From contig OZ035961.1 in NCBI GenBank assembly GCA_964034945.1, positions 74,402,188 through 74,466,187 on the forward strand: a stretch of DNA of 64,000 nt, written 5' to 3'. Source of the stretch: Chrysopilus asiliformis (taxonomy: Eukaryota > Arthropoda > Insecta > Diptera > Rhagionidae). Of this stretch, positions 20,583 through 31,454 are shown piece by piece. Numbering within the stretch: the first letter of the stretch is position 1; each line of letters begins with the position of its first letter. The position numbers and the translations under genes are program-made. The notes under the pieces are model-generated. The model was not told where the DNA came from. It worked only from the letters and a program-made list of their open reading frames with translations, and did not search any database.

Positions 20583-21255
20583 TATGAAAATTACTTTTGT
20601 CGCACCGAGGCTCTTTTTTTAGAACTAGAATTTGCCCGACTTCGCCGGGTGTGAATACGTCAAAATTGAAGAAAACCAAATTTTGTTGGGTATAAATCAG
20701 ATAACCTAGGCAAATCAGATAACCTAGACGGAGTGCAGCTTATAATAGTCTGTAAAATTATCTCCAATTTATTACTGTGTGACATTTTTTTTTAAATAAT
20801 GCAGACATATAAGTCTCATGAGTACAGATTTGTGGCATAAGCCATTTTCACATTTTTTGAGTTGAGACCATTTTGTGGGCAAATATCGTTTTTCACAAAA
20901 ATAGCTAAAACTTCTTTTGTACACGATTGAAAATTTGGGTATAAATTTCATAAATAAATTTATTTATCTACATAAGGTAATTTATCAATTTTATAAATCC
21001 CCTAAGTATTAAATTTCGTATTTTTTTTTAAATTGGGAAAGGGAAGTATACTAACTACGAAATTTTTTTCGAAACATTAATTTTATAAATTAATATATAA
21101 ATTTTGTATCAAATTGTTATTGAATTTCCAAATCAAATCAAAAGTAACTGTGCACCAAATTTATACTTTTTATTTATAAATGTTGTTAATAGATCATAAT
21201 TAATTATTTATATATCAACTTCGGTAAATAATTGATTTTCGATGACATTTTAGTG
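20583..21255. other. AT-rich sequence, no gene seen
   Basis: A GAATTTGCCCGACTTCGCCGG motif at about 20627 resembles the GCCCGGC hairpin motif found at 44318; otherwise nothing is recognised. Confidence 0.4.
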
Positions 21256-21261
21256 TGATAG

Positions 21262-21400
21262 ACCCAACCATTTCAGAATTTGGAATATGATGATACCAAC
21301 CATATAAATGGTTGGCATACTCATTTAAAAAAAATTATGATTGGTACAATCATTTAATGGTTGTCCCAAGCATACCCTAACATATATTTTCTTTGCGTGT
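21262..21400. repeat. Dispersed repeat family D, copy 1
   Basis: It shares ATTTCAGAATTTGGAAT, the palindromic ACCATATAAATGGTTGGCAT, ATGATTGG.ACAA.CATTTA and AAGCATACCCTA with an inverted copy at 38450-38585. Probably a MITE; ends are not resolved. Confidence 0.6.
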
Positions 21401-21789
21401 AGGTTTGGTTCATATAATAACATTTTCTTCTAGCGCTGGCTATCTGGATATTGTTTGTGTTATTGTATTAATGTTGCGATAGAGTTTAATTAAAAGTAGA
21501 AAAAAACCATCATTAAGTATAATACACGTTTCAAAACTATTAGGAGAGATTGTCGTCGATCTCGTGGAAACAAAGCACATATTTATATAAATATTGGATT
21601 ATTATTTTTGTTCGATTACGACCCGATAGAATTATTTGTTTTCTTTTAATGATAGTCTTACTAATTTTAATATTAATTCAATATCTAATTACATGCTGTT
21701 ATTGCAGTCTTATTGTAATCCTTTCAGCAGCTTCAATAAAAACTGCAATATCAACAAATCGCGAAAATGATTTCTATTGGTTTTAATTT

Positions 21790-22730
21790 CAAAAAAAAAA
21801 GTAAAACATTCGATGAATTGTAAAAACCGACGTCGCAATGCGATGAAAACTCGTTAAAAGATTTAATTCAGGAAATTTGCATTTTAATAAAAAAAAAATA
21901 ATGTGTGGCTTGGTTTAAGCAACTGGTTCAAAAAAAAATTCTCGCAATTCTTAAATTCAGCTAGTTTTTTTTTTTTCGAAACGTAGATAGAGTTGAGTGC
22001 CACCATCACATCACTGCAATTGAACTATTTCTTGAATTTTTCAAAAGTCATGCTTCTGGTGGTCCGTCGCTTGAACTCATTTTGCTTTTTGGTGTGGAAT
22101 TCAATAATTTAATCTGATGTTAAATGAAATAAACTTTGCGAATTTGTTTGATCCAGCAATGTTGAAGTGGGTTACTTACTTGAAAGCAGCATTCAACTGC
22201 ACGGCAAAGACTTCTAATTATTGCTTTGTGCGATTAAAAGTCAAAAATTCACCAATCGACGGAAATTGAATGGTGTTCTGTTGGTTCATTGTTCCACGAT
22301 AGGTACCATTGGTGTGCCTTATGGTATACCTTGAGAACATTCAATAATACTTCATTATTATAATTTTATTTAGAAGGTATACGAGCATATGCAATTCACC
22401 ATCTCCACACGTTATTTACGTTATTTTGTTAGACTCTGATATGTTTTCTTTTGCCTGAATGTGTTGTGGCCAAGACACGACTTTGCAACTTATCTGTCGA
22501 ACTATAAAATAATAAGAGGGTGAAGGTTGTCCAAAGGTAGAATGACGGTGCTGTTTTGATGTTGTGAAAACATTTTAAAGAAAATTTGTCTATAGGCTCT
22601 CTCAGTTTCATTAACTGAGAGTTGTCTTTAATTTAAAAATAGTTCAGTTTTCTTAAGAGTTCGGGGTCAGTGATATGAGCATAAATTCATCGAGTTGTCT
22701 GTTAAAAAAAATTAATTTCAGCAGTAAAAT
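21790..22730. other. AT-rich sequence, no gene seen
   Basis: No ORF, RNA gene or repeat structure was recognised. Confidence 0.45.
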
Positions 22731-22733
22731 CTA

Positions 22734-23693
22734 CAGTAGAAGCCTGGTAATTCGTAGCCCGATAATTCTTATATCCCGCGATATAAATTTGCCGGTCCTT
22801 TAAAAAAATCCCGATAATTCGTAAAAAAAACCAATGGTTTTCGGTCCCTTGGATAATTCATATTTATTTTTACCTTCGCGATCGATAAAACGTACTTTTC
22901 CCATTTTTGTTTGTTTTTCACGGTTTTCTTTTAATTTTGGTTTAACAATTCTTTCGTGTCCGTTATGCTAACTAAACACGTTAGCCCAATCACACTGCGT
23001 TCCCCAAACAGCCTTGTGAGATTCAAGTGTGGATGGCAAATGATTTGGATTGTCGTTGGCAGAACGCTGTTTGACAGAGTAAATGAAGTAAAACGAAAAG
23101 GGCGCGGAGTATTTTGACGAACATTTTTGATTCTTTAACCCTTTCAGACCTGATGTCCCACCAGTGGGACAATTCCTCAAACTAGTTTTTACAGCTATCC
23201 GACGTTGAAATTACTGTTTAAATCCATGAATGAGCCTTTTGTTAATTACGCAACTCCGTAAAAACCAATTATCTGACTTTTTTGTCAGAAATATTTCATA
23301 TTTTGTCGGAAGCAAACAAGTAATGTTAAAAAAACAAAATGAAATTTAAGCTGTTTTTGATCTCTAACATAAGAATCTCACATCAAAAAAATTATTTCAC
23401 CGCCAGAAATAATTCAGGTCTGAAAGGGTTAATTGAAAATGTGTCAATTTTTTTGCAATCGATAAAACCCGCATATGTACAAAACTTATGCCAACAACAG
23501 ATTACGGATTTTTTCCCACAATTAAATTTTTGATGTCACCCACATGTGTAATATGTATGTATTTTTATTTCCGTAAATAAAAACCTCGTTAATTCGTATT
23601 TTTTTGTCTTTCCTCAATCTTGATAATTCGTAATCCCGCTAATTCGTATTATTACGTCAGTCCCTTGAAATACGAATTATCGGGATTCTAGTG
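22734..23693. mobile_element. Longer pogo-like element, degraded, with a nested MITE
   Basis: The left end CAGTAGAAGCCTGGTAATTC and right end GAATTATCGGGATTCTAGTG are diverged versions of the 20456 TIR, flanked by TA. CCCGATAATTCGTA-like units recur inside both ends. The interior shows no intact transposase. A piggyBac-like MITE is inserted at 23139-23428. Confidence 0.7.
23139..23428. mobile_element. 290-bp piggyBac-like MITE
   Basis: CCCTTTCAGACCTGA at the left and TCAGGTCTGAAAGGG at the right are a perfect 15-bp TIR, flanked on both sides by TTAA. TTAA targets with CCC starts are the hallmark of piggyBac. A GTCCCACCAGTGGGAC palindrome lies just inside the left end (23155-23170). There is no transposase. 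Confidence 0.85.
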
Positions 23694-23937
23694 TATTTGG
23701 TAAATGATTTTAGGTTATGATGACAGAACTTTTGCTGTTGTATGTTTTAACATATAACAGCAACATTTATTTTAATTCGGTGTGAGCAACTTAGATACCA
23801 TAAATTGTGTCTATTGATTTCAAAAACAAACTTGTCAATATCAGGAAAAAAAAACTTTTGAAGACAATATCATTTATGTAAGAGTTGCAGACATTGAATC
23901 AAAGGTGTTGTTCGCATTAAAATTAGGTCCTGGCTAT

Positions 23938-24090
23938 GATTGGGTCCACCTTTCTGCGGTTTTCTAGAATGTTCTGCAATTTTCTCGGAAACGATGAGTT
24001 TTATCCAAAAAGTTATCAGGACAAAAATCTTTTACAATGCCATTTGCATATCTCCTCCATACATCATAATTCAACCAGACCACACCATCC
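23938..24090 (+). repeat. Family B fragment, diverged 3' half
   Basis: TTTTCTCGGAAACGATGAGTT, ATCCAAAAAGTTATCAGGACA and CCATACATCATAATTCAACC follow family B order. A (TC)11 tract follows at 24091-24112. Confidence 0.5.
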
Positions 24091-24223
24091 TCTCTCTCTC
24101 TCTCTCTCTCTCATGTAAATTAAGACATTTTTTCAGACTACATCACGAAAACGTCGTATCAAAAAACTTTAATAAGTTGAAATGCATTAAAAAAAACTTA
24201 AGTTCAAAATATTCGATTAACTA

Positions 24224-24299
24224 CAGTAATCCCTTAACATTCACGGGCTAGGTTCTCAGAAACCTCCGCGAATGTCGAATTCGCGAATGTCGAGACTAT
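24224..24299. repeat. Terminal fragment of a pogo/Tigger-like element
   Basis: CAGTAATCCCTTAACATTCA after TA, then CGCGAATGTCGA repeated inside (CGCGAATGTCGAATTCGCGAATGTCGA spans about 24268-24294). The opposite end is absent. Confidence 0.45.
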
Positions 24300-24647
24300 C
24301 TTCCAGTGTTACACAGTCAGTTTATTCATCCTATTTAGATAATTTTATTTATTTTGCAGGTGGTCTTTATGGTTTTTTATAAGTATTATAATACTAATGA
24401 ATAAATTAATACAAATTATACAACATAATTTTCTTAAATCTGCGAATCACCAAGTTGCGTATACGTAAATGTTAAATAGTTACGTTTTGAGAATGTTATC
24501 TGAAGACTGATTCAGGGTTCTATTTATTTGGTGTTCTTCTCCGACATTTACCTACGATTCCTCTGTGTCTGAACGGGGTCTAAGCGATACCTGCATCTAT
24601 TATCTTTGTTTTCTAGTATTTTGACACATTGCGTAAAATAGCTTAAT

Positions 24648-24759
24648 GGCCGTTTCAAGAAACTTTTAGCGACCACCAACTTGACTTAGCGGACGAATTT
24701 CAAGCGAATAAAGCCTGCTAACTTGATTTAGTGTTCGTTAAAAGTTTCGCGAAGCCCGC
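24648..24759. mobile_element. Short MITE (about 112 bp)
   Basis: GGCCGTTTCAAGAAACTTTT at the left pairs with AAAAGTTTCGCGAAGCCCGC at the right. The target duplication is not clear. Confidence 0.5.
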
Positions 24760-27590
24760 AGTAAAACCTTTAATTAAATATTTCTCTTCGAAATCTCTTT
24801 GCCATAATTGTTACCGTAGATGTTGAATGTTGACGGATACAAAAACGATGTGGCTCATATAACCACCACCAAATAAAATCTGGAACTAAAATGATTTGAA
24901 GCAGAACTAAAACAAAGAGACACATCAGAAATTACTAAACGAACGACAATTGTCGAATCATTAAAATCGCAATTTGATAAGATTAATTAGACGACACGCG
25001 ACAATATCACAAATGACAAAATGTGAAATCGTATTAAAGTCGGTTAAATTAAAGATTAAAAAAACAACGTTCCCCTAACTCTTCTATACTTAATCTTTGT
25101 GTTACTTTTTAGTAGAGCTTGCTTTTTCCATTTCCCGTTTTCTTTGCATGTTCATAAAAACAATTTTTTTTTCACATTAAGCAAAGAGATATTTCGCACC
25201 TGAGCGCATAGCTCCACCCATGCAACACCTGAACTCCAAGGAATCACAAATTTTCCTTGGTATTTATGTTTAGTTACAAGAAGCCCGACTTAATGTCAAT
25301 CTTTGACTAATTTGCGATTTTTTTAGAGTTGATCCCAATTGACAAGTTGTTTTGTATCTTAATTTGCTGGAGTTTTTTGCTCGATACGCAGCCATAACTT
25401 TCTAGTAAGCCCTCTGATCCCGCCATGCACAACCATGCTTGGAATTGATCCATGATTGGGATTGATCCAGATGCGGTCAGCGATCTTTTAAAGTCAGTCG
25501 TAACCCGAGCCGCCTCGGAAGTTGGCATCTTTTAATGATTTTTTTTACAGTTTAGAAACGGTCGAAAAACATGTTAACAAACTCCTCAATCAAATGATGC
25601 CGCATAATTTGCTCATTAACCAGATGAAAAAAAAACTATATCTTCAATCGAAATGATCGTCTAGTGATCATCATCACAAATATAGCACTTATAAAGCTCA
25701 GAGGCCAAGTTCGAGTTTCCTGATGATCTGACCTTATGTGATGTGCATTTTACTTCCGAAGTTCCGGCCCGTATCGGGTGGTTTTGGTGATATCGAAGTC
25801 ACAATGACTTGCGATCATCTTTTATAACGTTTTACTTTTGTAAACTAAATGATAGTGAAAAAGCACGATCCGTTCATATTTCATTTCGGCCCATCACTTT
25901 GTGAACGATCGAAATAAATTAAATGCTTCCTCTATCAAAACAATAAAACATTTTTTTTAAAAACATGCATAAAAAATACGGCAAAAATAGAATGGGCAAC
26001 ATTTCGGTAATAGACTTAATATAAGAAATTACGCGTATAAAAACTGCTATCAATCTCTTTGAGAGTTTTAAATCAAAAGGCGGTTACGAGACGTTTGCAC
26101 GGCCCAGAGATAGACACAAAACAAGACTTCAACGATTATGTGACACTAGAAATCCGAAAGAAATACGAAATTTTTACGTAATGAGAATGCGAAACCGATG
26201 GAAATAAAATGGGTACCAGATTTAGGCCTCTTTACAACGCCATGTTGATGAACGTGTGTATAGATTTTAGTCGGATGATGAAAAACTATTTCACGGACCA
26301 AATATTATTATGCAAGTTAACTAACTTAAGCAGAGTTAGACCTGAAAAGATCTCAAAATGCGTTAACGTATTCAAGTAAACTTAAAATATGACTAAAACG
26401 GAGTTAAGCAAGTACCCGTGTTCGTCGACCACCCAATATCGGAAAGCAAAAAATCCAAAACATGTCTATTTTAGATTACCAGGAAAATTAATCGATGCAC
26501 CGTGTAATTATTGATAGACTTGGGGCGTATATGGCATGACTTCTGTTAAAGGGAAGCTCTAGATCAATCCAAAGCCATAACTTTTGGCATGAAAACTGCA
26601 AATTCATGGAAATTCTTCTAATACAAATATAACTTTGCAGAAGAATAAATATGGAAGTTTCGGGCGCAAGCTACAATTCTCTAATGAAATCTCGTCACAG
26701 TTGATAGTTTTGCTCAAAAGAGACAGAATTCGTTTTTGATTCAAGCGACAAAAAAATTTAGGCAATTAGTCAGTTTACGATTTGTAAGAATTTGTATAAA
26801 ATAGTTGAGCAAATAATATAAGCAGACAAATAATTTATATTTATAAAATAAATAAATATAAAATTATTTGTATTTCACATGAATTTCCCTCTCCGTTATT
26901 CGGGTATTTGGCAAAAACCCACAATTTAAAATAATTATTTAAAATATGTATATAGTTAAAATTTCACTTGAACTCAAGTCACCTCACGGGTTGTAATATA
27001 TATAAAATCTTTTACCTGATTAAAGTCCAAAATACAATTGGCCCAACACAACATTTACGACGATATTTCAGATTTTAAACTCATAGGATTCTATGCTTCT
27101 AAATACAATCAATCCGACCAACTTTGCAGCCGTAAAAAGTTCAATCGAATTTAACTTTTGTCGGCAGCTCGCCTACAAAATTTAGTTGTTGATTCAAAAT
27201 GAAATCTTATGGGGATGTCATAAAATCTAAATTTCTTCAATTAAAGCAAGTGTTAGGAAATATAGTTCGTATGCTGTGTTGCTTAGATTGTATGATAATT
27301 GGGTACAAAAAATGTTATATGTAGCTCACTGACTGTCAAAATTCAAATGAAAGAAATAAAGAATAATCAAGACCAAGGATTGAAAAAATTAATTTCGAAG
27401 AACAATTAATTGACTGCGTGCGCGAATGAAAAGTTTTATCTGTGAAAAGCAAATTACGTTTAGAACAACAAAGTGTGCGCAATTGTATATGGAGGGCGAC
27501 ATTGTCGCCGTAATCTGCTGTCGTAAATGTTGTGGTGGGCCAATTGTATAAGTCAGCCTTAACTGACTGACTGAATGACTTACACATCAA
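24760..27590. other. Long AT-rich stretch, no gene recognised
   Basis: The only ORF with a somewhat coding-like look is on the minus strand at 25307-25528 (73 residues, with MDQFQAWLCMAGSEGLLESYG); I recognise no family in it and see no splice context. The remainder shows nothing I can support. Confidence 0.35.
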
Positions 27591-27594
27591 CGCC

Positions 27595-27930
27595 CAGCCC
27601 AAACCCCTGAAGCTAGAAACTTGAAACTTTCTCACTAAGGCGGGGTTTTCCGAAATTTTACCGCTAAGGGTGTAAACGGGGAGTAAAGGAGGTTTGGGTG
27701 TTTTTAAACCTTGATTTTCGCCATGAATCCTGCTCAATAGGAGGCTGAAAAGTTTCACTCGCGGGTTTTCGGGGTCGCTGATCACGAATCTGGTGTTAGA
27801 TTTTCGAAATTAGAAACGGAAGGTCCTGTACGGATAACGGAAATATCCTTTCCCGTTTTTCCCGGGAAAAATTGGCATTAGGGGGTTTTCGGGGTCGCTG
27901 GTCACGAATCTATTGTTAGACTAATTCCAG
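27595..27930. repeat. Unclassified repeat with internal duplication
   Basis: The block GGGTTTTCGGGGTCGCTG.TCACGAATCT.. is present twice (27764 and 27884 areas) after CCCAGCCCAAACCCCTGAAGC. A third diverged piece, GATCGCTGATTCCGAATCTGG, is at about 35769. It is repetitive, of unknown class. Confidence 0.5.
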
Positions 27931-28029
27931 TCCTGCAAGGCTAAGCCTGCAAGGCTAAGTGATGCTAAGTTCATGAAGGGGTGAAAACGGATTATTCCTT
28001 TTCCCTTATCTCATAAAAATGAAATAATG

Positions 28030-28195
28030 TTTTTTGAGATTTTCATGAAAAACATAAAATGGGTTTAGAATATAATTTAATACCTTTCCCATACTTCAAA
28101 ATCCAATTGTATCACTGCTTCCCCTCCCCCATACAAATGGATCAAAATTTTGTCTGACGTCTTCATATAGTATTTGACGATTGACTTCTTACATT
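28030..28195 (+). repeat. Family B fragment, 3' end
   Basis: AGAATATAATTTAATACCTTTCC, CATACTTCAAAATCCAATTG, CCCCATACAAATGGAT and CTTCATATAGTATTTGACGAT follow family B order up to its right TIR. Confidence 0.6.
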
Positions 28196-28204
28196 ATCCA
28201 AAAG

Positions 28205-28531
28205 GTGTTCAGCCCAAGATATTACTACGTTGAAAAATTATTTAGAGATACCCCTTTATTTGATTTCGATATGCACGTGTCAAATTATCTTCAGCTTAGA
28301 TTACTTGAGTTGCAAGGAAGAAGTAGTCGTTTTGCGGAAAATGGAACCGGAGAAGGCTTTCCTAAGATGGAAAATGAGCAAACTCATTCCCGATGGTTGT
28401 GTAAAAAAATGGTTTCGAAAAAGATGAAGACGACCACGATGAAAATGATTTCTCGTTGGTACATTTTGTTCACGATAATAAGAACTTTTTTACAACTTTT
28501 GACTAATAACAATGCAGTGTGGATACAATGA
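28205..28531 (+). pseudogene. Possible broken coding fragment, unrecognised
   Basis: Two overlapping frames look coding in turn. One gives CKEEVVVLRKMEPEKAFLR and SKLIPDGCVKKWFRK up to about 28425; the next gives DEDDHDENDFSLVHFVHDNK from 28423 on to a stop at about 28505. A one-base shift near the AAAAAGATG run would join them. No family is recognised and there is no splice evidence, so this may be a degraded gene or element fragment, or chance. Confidence 0.25.
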
Positions 28532-29129
28532 CTTCGTAACATAGCGACTATTGCGCGATTTTATTACCTATAGTAATACTATGATTTATTTTGCTAACTT
28601 AAATATTTTGCGACTACAAATTGCGTTTGATTGATGTCAGTATTCGATTTCTGATTAACGCGTCTTAGGAAATCATTTAAGAAATCATGTCTCCTCCTTT
28701 CGTGTTGATTTTTTTTCTAATTTCACACTAAATTTCTGAAATTTCAAAATATCTTTTAAAAAAACCCTCGCAAAGATAAAACCAATGAGGTTGAATCGCT
28801 TCTTCTGAAGATATATTTTAAAATTACTTGGATAACAGATTCGTGATATGAAAAAAAGAAGCTTTGTTGACTGATATTAATCGATTGCAATTATTCAGCG
28901 AAAGTGAGAATTCGTATAAATCTAGCTTTACTAAAAGCTAATAAAAAGGTTTTTTTATCAGATCAAGAAAATTGTGTTAATTTCAGTTTTATATTAGAGG
29001 CTTTATCCAGCTTGAATGGTATTTTGTTATGTAAGTAATTGTTTATGATATAATAGATTTATTGGCAGATCTCCACTTTTATCAAGCTATAATTACTAAT
29101 TACTTTTTAAACACTATATGGTGAAATTA

Positions 29130-30900
29130 TAAATGTGATATAATAGGTCTGCTCTATTATCGTCCAGTACAAGGATGAATTACAACAGTGTGTTTAGAAC
29201 AATGCGTTTTGACTTGATTTTTGCATGCCCATCTGTACGTTAACACAACAATAACTTGATAACGGATTAAGCTAGAGACTTCAAATTTGGCACAGCTGTC
29301 ATCGCTGTTTTTCACAAAATGAGAGAGTTCCTTAACGGACACAATCGGACCACTGCTTTCCCACTTCCCCACACCTAGAGAAAAATCTCATTCAATCTGA
29401 CGAAAATGCTACGTATAATTAACAAATATTGTGTCAATATACGTCCAACACAACTTTGTGTTATCCTAACAAAATTGAGTTTGTTAATTTTACGTTGTCA
29501 CGATTTTCAGATGGTTACTGAGAAATCTATGTTATCTTAACAAAAACAATACGTAAACTCAACACAACTTCTGTTATATTGCTCTTAACAAAATTTTGTG
29601 TTGTCTTAACAAAAATTCTTACGTCAATTTTACCTTGCAACTTTTGTGTAATGTTTGTTGTTTCAACACAAAAGTAGGTTTGTTGTACAGAATTTTGTGT
29701 TATGTGAACAAGATTTTCAGTAACATTGAAGAAAACACTGTGTTCAACGTACACAACCCAGACGTGTAATGAACAAATTTTTGGTTCACATTACATATAA
29801 TAACTACGTTAATACTACGTCAAATTTTGTTGCTTTTACATTTATACCGTGTGGAAACTAGCATATAATCTGTGTTAGTTTTACACATAAAATATGTCTT
29901 TCATACACGGAAAAAACATATAGGAACCGTTCCACCCAAATCGCATGCTCCAGTGGGAACAAAGGGCATAAAAGGGCATATGGGAAAAAAGGGCATAAAA
30001 GGGCATATGGGAAAAAAGGGCATAGTGGCCAAATATAGCAGTCATTCATATAAAAAAGTTGTAACGGCTCCCAAATTTTAGGTAGGTTCAAGCTATATAA
30101 ACTCCGAGTTCGCAAACCACGTGTGAATTATAATAGAAGAAAAAAAATCGGCTTGAATTATTACGTGAAGTTTTGTTAGCTTTACTCGGAATTGTGTTAT
30201 AGGTACATAGATAATATGTAACAGAGAGCTTCTTCATGTTTTTGATTATTTGTATCAACAACAAACGATATTTGTAATTTTCACAACCTTTTGTGTTGTT
30301 ACTACACAACTTATTTTCCATATACGATTTCTTTGGGTAAAAATTTAACACAAGCACTTTTGTTGGCTGCACATGTATGTACGTAAATCCTACATATTCT
30401 ATGTTATTAGAATAACACAATTTTTCGTTCGGAGAACAGAACTTCTGTTATTTATACGTTTTTTCTTGTGTTAAAGTTCAACACAAAGTCTTTTGTTAAT
30501 TTTACTAAGATTTTACTAAGATTTTTCTCTGGGTGCACAGTTTTTTTTAAACAGTTTTTGCACTTTTCTCGAAAACGGTTAGTTTTATCGAAAAAATTAC
30601 TGACAAAATGTGTTTAAAATAAGATTTTACATAACTTTCCCATACATCAAAATCCTATTTCACCACTCCTTCTCCCTTCCCCGCTTACAAATTAAATAGT
30701 TTTCTGTGATTTTCTCGACAACGGTGCATCGTATTCAAAAATTTATAAAGACAAAATGTACATAACCGTTCCATACATCAAATACCAATTGAACTACTCC
30801 TTCTTCCTCCCTCACACAAAAAGATTTTTTTTTAAATTTTGTCTGTCCTCATAAAGAGTATTTGACGATTGGCCCCTGCCAATTATAACCTTTCTTATAT
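29130..30900 (+). repeat. Family B copy split by a 1.16-kb insertion
   Basis: The left part (29130-29371) has GAATTACAACAGTGTGTTTAG, GGATTAAGCTAGAGACTTCA and CCACTTCCCCACA. The right part (30536-30900) resumes with TTTCTCGAAAACGG, CATACATCAAAATCC, and ends in CCTCATAAAGAGTATTTGACG..CCAATTATAACCTTTCTTATA. The insertion at 29372-30535 separates them. Confidence 0.7.
29372..30535. mobile_element. 1164-bp element rich in AACACAA/TTGTGTT motifs
   Basis: The ends CACCTAGAGAAAAATCT and AGATTTTTCTCTGGGTG are inverted with one mismatch. The interior is packed with AACACAA, TTGTGTTA and TTAACAAAA in both orientations, and with ACGT steps, unlike anything else here. A 27-bp direct repeat, 2.4 copies of AAAGGGCATAAAAGGGCATA.., lies at 29961-30024. 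No transposase is visible. It inserted into a family B copy; the duplication is not resolved. Confidence 0.7.
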
Positions 30901-31119
30901 TTTAAAATTGAAAGTAGGGTTACAGACAAACTATAAGTCGTAGGTTTTCGAAATTCGAATATATCATCTTAGTAATGAGGGGTATGTTTTAGGCTATTCG
31001 TTAACTCAATGTTTATGATACTTTTTACCATTTCGCCTTCTATCTTCTTAATCGTTAAAGTAATTTTGATACAACTTCTATTCGATAGATATTCGATAGA
31101 TAGATTCTATAGATTGCCC

Positions 31120-31450
31120 CCTAAGCAAAATATCGACCCCTCCCTTTGAGTGTAAACCCATCTCCTGCTATTTCCTAAAACGTTGGAGCAATTTTGACGT
31201 GGTTTTCACCATTCAGTAGGTTTTCCCCTAAGAAGATTTTTCGCTAACCAATATCGATCCATCTTTTGACTCGGACTCCCTCTCTTATTACTTCCTCTAC
31301 CACTCGAGTAATTGTGACGCGGTTTATACCATTAGGTAGGTAATCTCCCAAGGACAGTTTTCGACCTCATCCCTTGCCTGTAAAACACCCCTTTTGCTAT
31401 CTCCTGAACTTTTGATGCAATTTCAATGCGGTTTTCGCCATTAACTTATA
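31120..31450. repeat. Three diverged tandem units of about 115 bp
   Basis: Three successive blocks share the order CCC..CTCTTTGA.T, CTATTTCCT or CTATCTCCTGAAC, GCAATTTTGACG or a variant, and GGTTTTCACCATT. They match in inverse orientation the units at 44640-44830 (AGTAGATAGCAGGAGAGGGG). This is part of a dispersed element of unknown class. Confidence 0.5.
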
Positions 31451-31454
31451 CTAG

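Noticed and set aside
29872..30081. ORF with repeated GIKGHMGKK
   Set aside because: It only translates the 27-bp tandem repeat inside the AACACAA-rich element; 27 is a multiple of three so the frame stays open.
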